Origin: Pelagibacterium sp. 26DY04
Lineage (GTDB): Bacteria > Pseudomonadota > Alphaproteobacteria > Rhizobiales > Devosiaceae
Direction of reading: 5' to 3'
Assembly: GCF_031202305.1 (NCBI RefSeq)
Contig: NZ_CP101731.1
Coordinates: 3,162,001-3,226,000 of the forward strand
DNA: 64,000 bases
Position 1 is the stretch's first letter, and the number at the start of each line of letters is the position of its first letter. Both the position numbers and the translations under genes were made by a program. Positions 16,790 through 25,838 of this stretch are shown here, in pieces. The notes under the pieces are model-generated. The model did not search any database. It was not told the DNA's origin and saw only the letters and a program-made list of their open reading frames with translations.

Positions 16790-17818
16790 TCAGTTGCGGG
16801 CCCGCGTGCGGGCGCCTTCGGGATCGGCGGCGATCTCCTCCCAGCGGATGCAGGAGGCGCGCGAGCCGATATCGGTCAACTCGAGCGGCGGCACCACCTG
16901 GGCGCACCGTTCGACCGCATAAGGGCAGCGGGTGCGGAAATAGCAGCCCGAGGGCGGATTGATGGGAGACGGGATTTCCCCTTCCAGCCCCTCGATCCGG
17001 TGCTGGCGGGCCTGCCGTGGGTCGGCGATCGGCACGGCAGTGAGCAGAGCCCGGCTATAAGGATGGCGCGGATCGTTGTAGAGCGTCTCGGCCTCGGCCA
17101 ATTCGGCGATGCGGCCGAGATAGAGCACCAGAATCCGGTCCGAAACGTGCCGAACGACCGACAGGTCGTGGCTGATAAAGATCAGCGTCAGCCCGAATTC
17201 GTCCTTGAGATCGGCCAGCAGGTTGAGGATCTGCGCCTGGATCGAAACGTCGAGCGCGGACACCGGCTCGTCGCACAGGATCAGTTTGGGACCGGTGACC
17301 AGCGCGCGGGCAATGCCGATGCGCTGGGCCTGCCCGCCCGAGAATTCGTGCGGGTAGCGGTTGATCATTTCGGGCAGGAGCCCCACCGCATCCATCACCT
17401 CGCGAACCCGTTCGCGCCGCTGCTGGCGGTTCATATCCGGCTTGAGGGTGCGCAGGGGGTCGGCGATGATCTCGCCCACCGTCATGCGCGGATTGAGCGA
17501 CGCGAGCGGATCCTGGAAGATGATCTGCAGATCCTGACGCGCCTTGCGCATCTCGTCCTTCTTGAGCTCGGTCAAATCCCGGCCCAGCCAGACCACCTTG
17601 CCGTCATCGGGCTCGATCAACTGCAGGATGCAGCGCCCCAGCGTGGATTTCCCACACCCGGATTCACCCACGATGCCGAGGGTTTCGCCGCGATTGACGC
17701 TAAAGCTCACATCGTCGACCGCCGTGAGCATCAGGGGCTTTTTGAAAAGCCCGGCATCGACAGCGAAACGCTTGGTGAGGTTCTGAACGTTCAGCAAAAC
17801 GCCTGTTTGATCACTCAT
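16790..17818 (-). CDS. oppF: Oligopeptide ABC transporter ATP-binding protein (OppF/DppF-like)
   Basis: One of two ATPases of the peptide importer encoded at 16.8-22.4 kb. Its 342 residues carry Walker A GESGCGKST, signature SGGQAQRIGIARAL, Walker B LILCDEPVSALD, and the C-terminal oligo_HPY region with RCPYAVERC. The ATG overlaps the oppD stop (ATGA at 17815-17818 on the complementary strand), so it is the last gene of a coupled operon. The real substrate (di- or oligopeptide) cannot be fixed from sequence. Confidence 0.93.
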   Translation of the reverse strand: MSDQTGVLLNVQNLTKRFAVDAGLFKKPLMLTAVDDVSFSVNRGETLGIVGESGCGKSTLGRCILQLIEPDDGKVVWLGRDLTELKKDEMRKARQDLQIIFQDPLASLNPRMTVGEIIADPLRTLKPDMNRQQRRERVREVMDAVGLLPEMINRYPHEFSGGQAQRIGIARALVTGPKLILCDEPVSALDVSIQAQILNLLADLKDEFGLTLIFISHDLSVVRHVSDRILVLYLGRIAELAEAETLYNDPRHPYSRALLTAVPIADPRQARQHRIEGLEGEIPSPINPPSGCYFRTRCPYAVERCAQVVPPLELTDIGSRASCIRWEEIAADPEGARTRARN

Positions 17819-18810
17819 CAGGCAACCTTTTCATTGGTATTTTTGACCGCGTCGTCATGATGGCACGCCGAAACGCGCCCGTCGGTGCGCGGGATGAGCG
17901 CCGGACGATCCTTGATGCAGATTTCCGTGCGGAAGGCACAGCGCGGATTGAACGAGCATCCGGGCGGCAGATGGGTAAGATTGGGCGGCTGGCCCTTGAC
18001 CGGATCGAGGCGGTTGCGCTTGGTTTCGACACGCGGGGTCGAATGCAGGAGCCCGAGCGTATAGGGGTGGCGAGGGCTGTAGAACAGCTCTTCGACGGTG
18101 CCCTTTTCCACGGCCCGGCCGGCATACATGACCATCATGTTATCGGCCAGCCCCGCCACGACGCCCAGATCGTGGGTGATCATCACCAGCGCTGTGTTGA
18201 ACTGTTCGGTCAGTTCCTTGAAGAGCCTGAGCATCTGCGCCTGCACGGTGACGTCGAGCGCGGTGGTGGGCTCGTCCGCGATCAGCACCTTGGGCTCGCA
18301 CAGGAGCGCCATGGCGATCATGACGCGCTGGCGCTGGCCGCCCGAAAGCTCGTGCGGATAGGCACGGATGACACGCTTTGCATCGGGCAGGTGCACGGTG
18401 CGCAGCATCTCCTCGGATTTTTCGAGCGCCTGCTTGCGGTTCATGTTCTTGTGCCGCACCAGCACTTCGACCATCTGATCGGCGATGCGCATATAGGGAT
18501 TGAGCGAGGTCATCGGATCCTGGAAGATCATCGCGATGTCCTTGCCGCGGATATCGTCGAGCTCCCTGGGGCGCATGCCCACAAGCTCGGTCCCGGCGAT
18601 CTTGGCGCTGCCCGATGCCCGGCCGTTGCGGGCCAGAAGGCCCATGATCGAGAGGAACGCCTGGCTCTTGCCCGACCCGCTTTCACCCACCACCGCCAGC
18701 GTTTCGCCGGCCCTTAGGGAGAAGTCCATTTCACGCACGGCCTGGACTTCACGGTCGTGCAGCTCGAAGGTTACCGAGAGGTCCCTGACCTCCAAAACGT
18801 TATCTGCCAT
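17818..18810 (-). CDS. oppD: Oligopeptide ABC transporter ATP-binding protein (OppD/DppD-like)
   Basis: 330 residues with Walker A GESGSGKSQ, signature LSGGQRQRVMIAMALL, Walker B VLIADEPTTALD, and the C-terminal cysteine cluster PPGCSFNPRCAF / CIKDRP that marks OppD-type subunits. It is preceded by oppC with only 3 bp between and is overlapped by oppF. It pairs with OppF as the heterodimeric ATPase. Confidence 0.93.
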   Translation of the reverse strand: MADNVLEVRDLSVTFELHDREVQAVREMDFSLRAGETLAVVGESGSGKSQAFLSIMGLLARNGRASGSAKIAGTELVGMRPRELDDIRGKDIAMIFQDPMTSLNPYMRIADQMVEVLVRHKNMNRKQALEKSEEMLRTVHLPDAKRVIRAYPHELSGGQRQRVMIAMALLCEPKVLIADEPTTALDVTVQAQMLRLFKELTEQFNTALVMITHDLGVVAGLADNMMVMYAGRAVEKGTVEELFYSPRHPYTLGLLHSTPRVETKRNRLDPVKGQPPNLTHLPPGCSFNPRCAFRTEICIKDRPALIPRTDGRVSACHHDDAVKNTNEKVA

Positions 18811-18813
18811 GGA

Positions 18814-19725
18814 TTAGCGGTCCTTTGGATCGAGAGCGTCGCGCAGGCCGTCACCGATATAGGTGAGGCACAGCAGCATGCTGACCAGAACGATCGCCGG
18901 CGAGATCAGCAGCCACGGCATGACCTCGGCCACCCCGGCGCCGTTGGAAATCAGCGTGCCGAGGGAGGTCAGCGGCTCCTGCACACCCAGCCCGATGAAC
19001 GAAAGGAAGCTCTCGGTCAGGATGATCTCGGGGATGGTGAGCGTGGCATAGATCACCACCGGCCCGGTGAGGTTGGGCACGATGTGACGCAGGATGATTG
19101 TGAAGGGCCCTGCCCCGCCGGCCTTGGCCGCCTCGATGAACTCGCGTTCCTTGAGCGACAGCGTCTGGCCCCGCACGATACGCGCCATGGTGAGCCATTC
19201 GAGCAGGCCGATGCCCACGAACAGCAGCACCGGTGAACGCCCGAAGATCACGACAAGGATGATGACGAACAGGATGGTGGGAAGGGCATACATGACGTCG
19301 ACGAAGCGCATCATGATCGAATCCACGCGGCCACCGAAATAGCCGGCGATCGCGCCGTAGAGAACGCCGACCACAACCGAGACCACGGTGGCCACGGCCG
19401 CGACGATGATGCTCATCTGCGTGCCCTGCAGCAGACGGGCGAGAAGGTCGCGGCCGTTCTGATCGGTCCCCAGATAGTGGCCCGCCTCGAAATCGGGCGG
19501 CTGGCGGAACGCTGCCCAATCGACTTCCCCCACGCCCCAGGGAACGAAGAACGGACCGATGAACGCAATAGCAATGATGGCGATGAGCACGAAGATCGAG
19601 ACCATCGCCGCCTTGTTGCGCGACAGCCTGAGCAGCGCGTCCTGGGTCAGCGAACGGCCCTGAGGCGTTTCGAGCTTTTCGGCATAGTCCGACAGGACTG
19701 CGTCTTTTCCAGTCAAGCCGGCCAT
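18814..19725 (-). CDS. oppC: Oligopeptide ABC transporter permease (OppC/DppC-like)
   Basis: A 303-residue inner-membrane permease with five to six hydrophobic helices and the EAA loop EREFIEAAKAGGAGPFTIIL. The OppC N-terminal family helix (MVSIFVLIAIIAIAFIGPFF) is present. I chose the ATG at 19725, which shares one base with the oppB stop (TAATG). An in-frame start at 19755 would overlap oppB more and adds nothing conserved. Confidence 0.93.
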   Translation of the reverse strand: MAGLTGKDAVLSDYAEKLETPQGRSLTQDALLRLSRNKAAMVSIFVLIAIIAIAFIGPFFVPWGVGEVDWAAFRQPPDFEAGHYLGTDQNGRDLLARLLQGTQMSIIVAAVATVVSVVVGVLYGAIAGYFGGRVDSIMMRFVDVMYALPTILFVIILVVIFGRSPVLLFVGIGLLEWLTMARIVRGQTLSLKEREFIEAAKAGGAGPFTIILRHIVPNLTGPVVIYATLTIPEIILTESFLSFIGLGVQEPLTSLGTLISNGAGVAEVMPWLLISPAIVLVSMLLCLTYIGDGLRDALDPKDR

Positions 19726-20648
19726 TAGCGATACCTCACTTTGGGATCGATCCACGCATAGACGATGTCGACCAGCAGATTGAGAATGAGAATGAGCACC
19801 ACGTAAAAGATCGTCGTTCCCAGAACGAGGCCGTAGTCACGGTTGAGCGCCGCGTTGATGAAGTAGCGGCCGATGCCGGGGAGCCCGAACACCTGTTCGA
19901 CCACGAGCGAGCCTGTCAGAAGGTAGCTCAAGCCCGGGCCGAGATAGGAAACGACGGGCAGCATCGCCGGCTTGATGGCGTGACGCGCCAGAACCAGGCG
20001 CTCGCCGATGCCCTTGGATTTGGCCGTGCGCACGTAGTTGGTGCCCAAAATCTCGATCATCGAACCACGCATCAGGCGCGAGATGCGCGCCGCATGCGGC
20101 CAGGAGAGAACGATAACCGGCAGGATGAGGTGCGCGATGGAAAAGCCGGGCCATCCGCCGGCCGGCAGCCAGCCCAGATAGACGCCAACCCAAAGCTGGA
20201 GCAGCGCCGCGATGAGGAAGTTGGGAACGATAACGCCGATCATCACGAAGAAGACCAGGGCATAATCGGGCCATTTGTTCTGGTTTACCGCAGCAATGAT
20301 GCCGGCGATGATGCCGATCGTGGTCGCGAGCACGAAGGCCGTGAAGCCCAGCATCAGCGTGAAGGGCAGGCCGATGGCGAGCAATTGGCTGACCGAGAAA
20401 TCGTAGGAGGTCATCGACGGTCCCAGATCGCCTTGCAGCACTCCGGTAACGTAGAGCCAATACTGCTCCCAGATGGGCTTATCGAGATTGTAATGCGCCA
20501 AAACGTTTTGAAGCACGGCTGGCGGCAGGGGGCGTTCGCCGTCGAACGGGCCGCCGGGAGCGAGGCGCAGCACGATAAAGCAGAGCGTGATCGCGATAAA
20601 CGCGACTGGGAGCGCCGCAAGTATGCGACGCAGCACATATCTGATCAT
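19725..20648 (-). CDS. oppB: Oligopeptide ABC transporter permease (OppB/DppB-like)
   Basis: A 307-residue permease starting MIRYVLRRILAALPVAFIAI, the classical OppB first helix, with the signature LRLAPGGPFDGERP. The EAA loop TNYVRTAKSKGIGERLVL is present. The start at 20648 fits the family; the frame is open to 20741 without a plausible earlier start. It is separated from oppA by 111 bp holding a strong hairpin. Confidence 0.93.
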   Translation of the reverse strand: MIRYVLRRILAALPVAFIAITLCFIVLRLAPGGPFDGERPLPPAVLQNVLAHYNLDKPIWEQYWLYVTGVLQGDLGPSMTSYDFSVSQLLAIGLPFTLMLGFTAFVLATTIGIIAGIIAAVNQNKWPDYALVFFVMIGVIVPNFLIAALLQLWVGVYLGWLPAGGWPGFSIAHLILPVIVLSWPHAARISRLMRGSMIEILGTNYVRTAKSKGIGERLVLARHAIKPAMLPVVSYLGPGLSYLLTGSLVVEQVFGLPGIGRYFINAALNRDYGLVLGTTIFYVVLILILNLLVDIVYAWIDPKVRYR

Positions 20649-20711
20649 TGTGAGGTACCGATCTTTTTGCGGGCGGCGCCGGCAAACACAGCCAAAGCCC
20701 GTCTCAATAGG

Positions 20712-20743
20712 GCGTGGCCGCGGCAATAAACCCGCGGCCACGC
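20712..20743 (-). promoter_or_regulatory. Strong hairpin between oppA and oppB
   Basis: GCGTGGCCGCGG and CCGCGGCCACGC form a perfect 12-bp stem with an 8-nt loop, 16 bp after the oppA stop. There is no long T-run after it. Such hairpins after binding-protein genes usually protect the 3' end of the upstream mRNA or cut down read-through, which gives more binding protein than permease. Confidence 0.7.
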
Positions 20744-20759
20744 GTCTTGTTACATTATC

Positions 20760-22352
20760 TTAGTCTTCCGACATCGACAACCAACGGGTGCGGTGGATGT
20801 CCTTGGCGTTGGCTTCAAAACCTTCAACTTCAGGCGAAACAACGTTCTTGGAGACATAGTAGTAGATCGGGAAAGCAGCGGTTTCGCTCATCGCGATCTC
20901 TTCAGCCTGGCGCAGAATTTCCGCACGCTCGTCCATGTCCAGGATCGTTGCGCTTTCACGCAGCAGCTCATCGAACTCGGCGTTGTTGTAGCGGCCGTAG
21001 TTGTAGATGATGTCCGAACGCAGCAGTTCGAGCATGTTGATGGGATCGTTGTAGTCCATCAGCCAGCCCGCACGACCGATGCCGTCGAAATCGTTGTTCT
21101 GAAGCGCGTCGTAGTGAACGGCGACTTCGGAATTGAACAGCTCGATGTTGATGTGCAGCGGTTCCCACATGGCGGCGATCGCCACCGCGATGCGCTGGTG
21201 GTTTTCGTTGGTGTTGTAACGAAGCTGCAGGTTGAGCGGATTGTCGGCGGAGTAACCAGCCTCTTCCATCAGGGCGACGGCCTGGGCGACGCGCTCGCCA
21301 TATTCCAGATCGGCCCAATCGGGGCGATATTCCTCGAAATCATAATTAGCGGTGCCCGGAGGCACCCAGCCATAGGCCGGCAACTCGCCAGTACCCAGGA
21401 TGTTGGGCCCGATCACGTCGCGGTTGATGGCCATGGACATGGCTTGGCGGACGTTGGGATCGGCCAGTTCTTCCATGTTGTGGTTGATGACGTAGTAATA
21501 GACGCCCAGGAACGGATCGACGTGCGCCTGGCCGGGGTACTGATCCTGCAGAAGCTGGTACTGATCGGTCGGGAAGTCCGTCAGGATGTGGAAGTCGCCG
21601 GCGCGATAGCGCTGGAAGGCGGCCGAGATGTCATCCATGGCGTAGTAGTAGACCTCTTCGATGTCGACATTTTCGGCATCGTAATAGGTCTCGCTCTTTT
21701 CCGAACGGATATAGCTGTTGGGAATCCATTCAACGATGGTGTAGGCGCCGTTGGAAACGATGTTTTCCGGACGGATCCACTCGTCGCCCAGTTCCTCGAC
21801 TAGGTGCATGGGCACCGGATAGGCGGTGTAGTGGGTGAGCGCATCCAGGAAGTACGGCGTGGGCTGTTCGAGGGTGAACTCGATGGTCTTGTCGTCGATG
21901 ACGTTGATGCCCAGCTCGTCGATCTCCATCTCGCCGGCGTTGACCGCTTCGGCATTCTTGATGGGATACTGAAGATAGGCGTAGTCGGCGGCCATCTCGG
22001 GGTCGAGCAGGCGCTTGAAGGCGTATTCGAAATCCTGCGCCTTGACCGGCTCGCCATCGCTCCAGACCGCGTCGTCGCGGATCGTGAAGGTATAGACCAG
22101 ACCATCATCGGAGACCGTGTAATCGGCGGCCTGGCCCAGGATGGGCTCGGCATGGATATCCTCGGTCATCAGACCTTCAAGGTAATCGCCGACAATACGG
22201 TTCTCCCAATCGCCCGACACACGGTGCGGGTCGATCGAAGCCGGCTCGCCGCCGTTGAAGATATTGAGCGTTTCGGCCGACGCGGTGCTGGCCATTGCCG
22301 TTGCCATGAGGCCGGCAAGGACGCCCCCCGCAAGGACGTGCTTGAATTTCAT
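20760..22352 (-). CDS. oppA: Peptide ABC transporter substrate-binding protein (OppA/DppA-like)
   Basis: The periplasmic binding protein of the importer. Start MKFKHVLAGGVLAGLMATAM, then a signal peptide ending ASTASA and the SBP_bac_5 domain (EPASIDPHRVSGDWENRIVG, GLVYTFTIRDDAVWSDGEPV). At 530 residues it is normal. The ATG at 22352 has an AGGAG-like site (GGAGACGACCATCATG context); an in-frame start at 22433 was rejected because it precedes the ribosome-binding site. First gene of oppABCDF. The short Tyr-rich stretches (YYDAENVDIEEVYYYAMDD) suggest an aromatic-lined pocket, which is only a guess. Confidence 0.93.
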   Translation of the reverse strand: MKFKHVLAGGVLAGLMATAMASTASAETLNIFNGGEPASIDPHRVSGDWENRIVGDYLEGLMTEDIHAEPILGQAADYTVSDDGLVYTFTIRDDAVWSDGEPVKAQDFEYAFKRLLDPEMAADYAYLQYPIKNAEAVNAGEMEIDELGINVIDDKTIEFTLEQPTPYFLDALTHYTAYPVPMHLVEELGDEWIRPENIVSNGAYTIVEWIPNSYIRSEKSETYYDAENVDIEEVYYYAMDDISAAFQRYRAGDFHILTDFPTDQYQLLQDQYPGQAHVDPFLGVYYYVINHNMEELADPNVRQAMSMAINRDVIGPNILGTGELPAYGWVPPGTANYDFEEYRPDWADLEYGERVAQAVALMEEAGYSADNPLNLQLRYNTNENHQRIAVAIAAMWEPLHINIELFNSEVAVHYDALQNNDFDGIGRAGWLMDYNDPINMLELLRSDIIYNYGRYNNAEFDELLRESATILDMDERAEILRQAEEIAMSETAAFPIYYYVSKNVVSPEVEGFEANAKDIHRTRWLSMSED

Positions 22353-22515
22353 GATGGTCGTCTCCTTTAATTGTGACGTAACTGATGCTTCCAGCCCATC
22401 GGCTGCTCTCCTTGATGAAATGGAGCAGCTCAAATGCGAACCAACTAGGAAAAACTTTCCCCGCTAGTCTAGGAACGGAACCTATCCTTGCTCAATCGGC
22501 TTTGACAAGCACTGA

Positions 22516-23802
22516 TTAGCCGGCCCGTTCGACTATAGCGGCAACCCCCATCCCCCCTGCTGTACAGACCGAAATCAATGCGCGTTGTTTTTCATGCGTA
22601 TTCAACATCTTGGCGGTCATTCCCAAGATGCGGGCGCCGGTGGCGGCGAAGGGATGACCATACGCCAAAGACGAGCCATTTACGTTAATTTTATCCACAG
22701 GAACGGCCCCTAGAGGATCATCTCGCCCAAGAACGTCGCGATTGTAGTCGGGATCTTCCCATGCGGCGAGCGTACAAAGTACTTGCGCGGCGAAGGCTTC
22801 GTGGAGTTCGAACAAGTCGATATCGGCAAAAGCGAGCCCCGAGCGGCGCATCAGGTCCGAGACGGCGATGGTCGGAGCCATCAGGAGCCCATCGCCATGG
22901 GCGAAATCATTGGCCGAAACCGCGCCCATGGTGAGATAGGCCAGCACCGGCAGTCCGCGCTCGCGCGCCCACTCCTCGCTTGCCAGCAGCACCGAGGAAG
23001 CGCCATCTGTAAGCGGCGTGGAATTGGCGGCCGTCAGGGTCCCCTTGCCGGATTTCTTGTCGAACGCCGGCTTCATGGTGGCCATTTTTTCAAGGCTGGT
23101 ATCGGGCCGGACGTTGTTGTCCTTGTAGATGCCAGCGCAAGGGACGACGAGATCGTCATGGAAGCCCAAGTCATAGGCCGCCGCGGCGTTCTGATGGCTG
23201 CGCAGGGCAAGCAGATCCTGCGCTTCGCGCGAAATGCCCCATTGCTTGGCCATCAACTCGCAATGCTCGCCCATGGAAAGCCCGGTACGTGGTTCCTGGG
23301 TGGAGGGGGCGACGGGCGCGATCTCGCCGAAATTGAAGCCCTTGAAGGCGGCAAGCTTTTCGCCCGTGGTCCTGGCGCGCGAAAGCGCAATCATGCGCTT
23401 CTGCATCTTGGGCCCGAGCACCACAGGGCTGTCGGAAACCGTATCGGAGCCACCGGCAATGCCGCTGTCGATCTCGCCCGTGGCGATCTTGGCGGCAAGG
23501 ACCAGCGCAGCCTGAAGCGAGGTGCCGCAGGCGATCTGCAGCGTGGTGCCTGGCGTTTCAGGTGAGAGCCCGGCATCGAGCAGCGCTTCGCGGGCGAGGT
23601 TGAAATCCTTGGAATGGGAGATGACCGAACCGGCCATCACCTCGCCGATGCGCTGACCCTTGAGGCTGTATTTGTCGGCAAGACCGCCTATGGCGGTGGC
23701 GAGCATTGAGAGATTGGTCTCGTTTTCATAGCCGGTATAGGCGCGGCAGAACGGAATACGCGCCGATCCCACGATGGCGACTTTGCGCAATGTCTGGTTC
23801 AT
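22516..23802 (-). CDS. fadI: Acetyl-CoA C-acyltransferase (FadI-type thiolase)
   Basis: Thiolytic step of fatty-acid beta-oxidation. Its 428 residues carry the acyl-accepting Cys in LQIACGTSLQAAL (near residue 92), the His motif DIDLFELHEAFAAQ, the NGSSLAYGHPFAATGARI box and the final catalytic Cys in SVCTAGGMGVA. The 3-bp gap to fadJ shows co-transcription and makes a trifunctional-like FadJ/FadI complex likely. Confidence 0.93.
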   Translation of the reverse strand: MNQTLRKVAIVGSARIPFCRAYTGYENETNLSMLATAIGGLADKYSLKGQRIGEVMAGSVISHSKDFNLAREALLDAGLSPETPGTTLQIACGTSLQAALVLAAKIATGEIDSGIAGGSDTVSDSPVVLGPKMQKRMIALSRARTTGEKLAAFKGFNFGEIAPVAPSTQEPRTGLSMGEHCELMAKQWGISREAQDLLALRSHQNAAAAYDLGFHDDLVVPCAGIYKDNNVRPDTSLEKMATMKPAFDKKSGKGTLTAANSTPLTDGASSVLLASEEWARERGLPVLAYLTMGAVSANDFAHGDGLLMAPTIAVSDLMRRSGLAFADIDLFELHEAFAAQVLCTLAAWEDPDYNRDVLGRDDPLGAVPVDKINVNGSSLAYGHPFAATGARILGMTAKMLNTHEKQRALISVCTAGGMGVAAIVERAG

Positions 23803-23805
23803 CTT

Positions 23806-25773
23806 TTAAGCCCTTCCGTCCTGACGTGCCTTGATGGGACCGCCGAGGAACGGCGCAAACCCGGTGCCCAGGATCATGCCGATATCGGCCATGTCGGCGC
23901 TCTCAACCACGCCTTCGGAAACGATCACTTCGGCAGTGTCGACGAGCGGCTGAACGAGGTCGCGCCCCAGCCCTTCGAGGTTGCCATGCGCGGGCGGCTT
24001 CTCCTTGAGCGGCTTGCCATCTTCCCATTTGTAGAAACCCTCGCCGGTCTTCCGGCCCAGCTTTCCCGCCGCGATCAGCTTGGCGAAACGACTGCTTTCG
24101 GGGATTTTCTGCCCGAGTTCCCGCGCAACGAACGCACCGACATCGAGACCTACGGTATCCATCAATTCGATGGGCCCCATGGGCATGCCGAAGGCCACTG
24201 CAGCGGCGTCGAGCTGCTCCGCGCTCTCACCCTGTTCAACCCTGTCCACCGCTTCGAGCATGTAGGGCATGAGCGCGCGATTGACGAGGAAACCGGGGGC
24301 CGACTTGACGATCACCGGGCTCTTGCCGATGGCGAGCACGAAAGAAGCACCCAGCCGGATGGCTTCATCGTCATTGAGGTTGGAACGGATCACCTCGACC
24401 AGCGGCAATTGCGCCACGGGGTTGAAGAAGTGCAGCCCGATCAGCCGGTTGGGATTGTCCAGCGCCTCGGCGATGCGTTCGAGTTCGATCGATGAGGTAT
24501 TGGTCGCCATGATGGCCGTTGGCTTGAGCCGCTTTTCGGCCTCGGCGAATATCTGCTGTTTCACCTCGAGCTTTTCGACCACCGCTTCGATCAGCACGTC
24601 GCAGCGCGGGATGGCCTTGCCCTCGACGTCCGGCTCGAGCCGCGCCATGGCGGCATCGACCGCCTGCTTGGTCTTGAGCCGCTTCTTGAACAGCTTTCTG
24701 GCCCGATCCAGCGCCGGCTTGATGCGATCCATATCCATGTCCTGGAGCGTCACATAAAAGCCGCGATAAGCGCACCAGGCCGCGATATCGCCGCCCATGA
24801 CGCCGGCGCCGACCACGTGGATGCGGGTGAATTTGGGCTTGTCCCCGCCCTTGACGCCCAGGCGCTTGAGGCTTTCGGACAAAAAGAACACCCGGCGCAG
24901 GTTCTGCGCCGTGGGCGAGGCCATAAGGGGCACGAAGGCGTCGATCTCATGGGCGATCATCTTTTTGGGATCGTCGCCATACTTTTCGAAAAGATCGATC
25001 AGCGCATAGGGCGCGGGATAGTGGTTTTTCGGCGCCTTCTTGCCGGCCTCCTCGCGCATCCTGTCGGCGACGCGCGAGCGGATGGGCCCGAAGGCCATGG
25101 CGCGTTTGGCCAGCGGAGCGGGCGCGGAACGGCGTTTGGCCAGCACGGCCTTGCGGCCTTCCCAGCGCAGCATATCCGGATGGCGGACGAGCTTGTCCAC
25201 CAGATTGAGGGCCCTGGCCTGCTTGGCCCGGACGATCTTGCCGGTCAACATCAATTGCATGGCATCGACAGGCCCGGCCTGACGGATCGAGCGGCCCGTG
25301 CCGGCAAAGCCGGGGAAGATGCCCAGATTGACTTCGGGGAAGCCCAGACGCGTGGCGTCGTCATTGACGGCGATGCGATAATGACAGGCCAGCGCCAGTT
25401 CCAGCCCACCGCCGACGCAGAAGCCGGAAATGCCGCACACGAACGGGAACTTGAGATCCTCTATGCGCTGGAACAGAGCATGAGTGCGCTTGAGCGCTTC
25501 GGGCAGAACGGCGGGATCGCTCATCTGGTCGAATTCGGAGATGTCGGCCCCCGCGATAAAGCCCGATTTCCCGGAAAGCAGCACGACGCCGGCCAACTCT
25601 CCCGCCCGGCCCAAATTCTCGAAATGGCCGACGAGGGTTTCAAGCTCGGCGATTACCTCCCGACTGAGGACGTTGACCGAATTGTCCTTGACGTCCAGCG
25701 TCAGCCAGCCGATTCCCTCGAAATCGGTTGAAAATTCCCAGTGGCGGGTCTGCGGCGTATCAGCTTGCGCCAA
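23806..25773 (-). CDS. fadJ: Enoyl-CoA hydratase / 3-hydroxyacyl-CoA dehydrogenase fusion (FadJ-type)
   Basis: A two-domain beta-oxidation enzyme of 655 residues. Residues 1-200 are crotonase, with the oxyanion motif FIAGADISEF and the catalytic neighbourhood FPEVNLGIFPGFAGTGR. The dehydrogenase starts near 315, with the NAD motif VVGAGVMGGDIA and the domain signature TSSIELERIAEAL / LIGLHFFNPVAQLPLVEVI; the C-terminal 3HCDH domain follows. It sits between fadE (65 bp upstream) and fadI. Confidence 0.94.
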   Translation of the reverse strand: MAQADTPQTRHWEFSTDFEGIGWLTLDVKDNSVNVLSREVIAELETLVGHFENLGRAGELAGVVLLSGKSGFIAGADISEFDQMSDPAVLPEALKRTHALFQRIEDLKFPFVCGISGFCVGGGLELALACHYRIAVNDDATRLGFPEVNLGIFPGFAGTGRSIRQAGPVDAMQLMLTGKIVRAKQARALNLVDKLVRHPDMLRWEGRKAVLAKRRSAPAPLAKRAMAFGPIRSRVADRMREEAGKKAPKNHYPAPYALIDLFEKYGDDPKKMIAHEIDAFVPLMASPTAQNLRRVFFLSESLKRLGVKGGDKPKFTRIHVVGAGVMGGDIAAWCAYRGFYVTLQDMDMDRIKPALDRARKLFKKRLKTKQAVDAAMARLEPDVEGKAIPRCDVLIEAVVEKLEVKQQIFAEAEKRLKPTAIMATNTSSIELERIAEALDNPNRLIGLHFFNPVAQLPLVEVIRSNLNDDEAIRLGASFVLAIGKSPVIVKSAPGFLVNRALMPYMLEAVDRVEQGESAEQLDAAAVAFGMPMGPIELMDTVGLDVGAFVARELGQKIPESSRFAKLIAAGKLGRKTGEGFYKWEDGKPLKEKPPAHGNLEGLGRDLVQPLVDTAEVIVSEGVVESADMADIGMILGTGFAPFLGGPIKARQDGRA

Positions 25774-25838
25774 GGCTCGGCTCCTCTCGTTGCATGCGGT
25801 CGGAAGCTAAATGAAGGACGTTTCGTTCCGCAACCGCT

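Noticed and set aside
16343..17860. A 505-codon plus-strand frame covering rpmJ and oppF
   Set aside because: It runs antisense through rpmJ, a terminator and oppF; no protein features.
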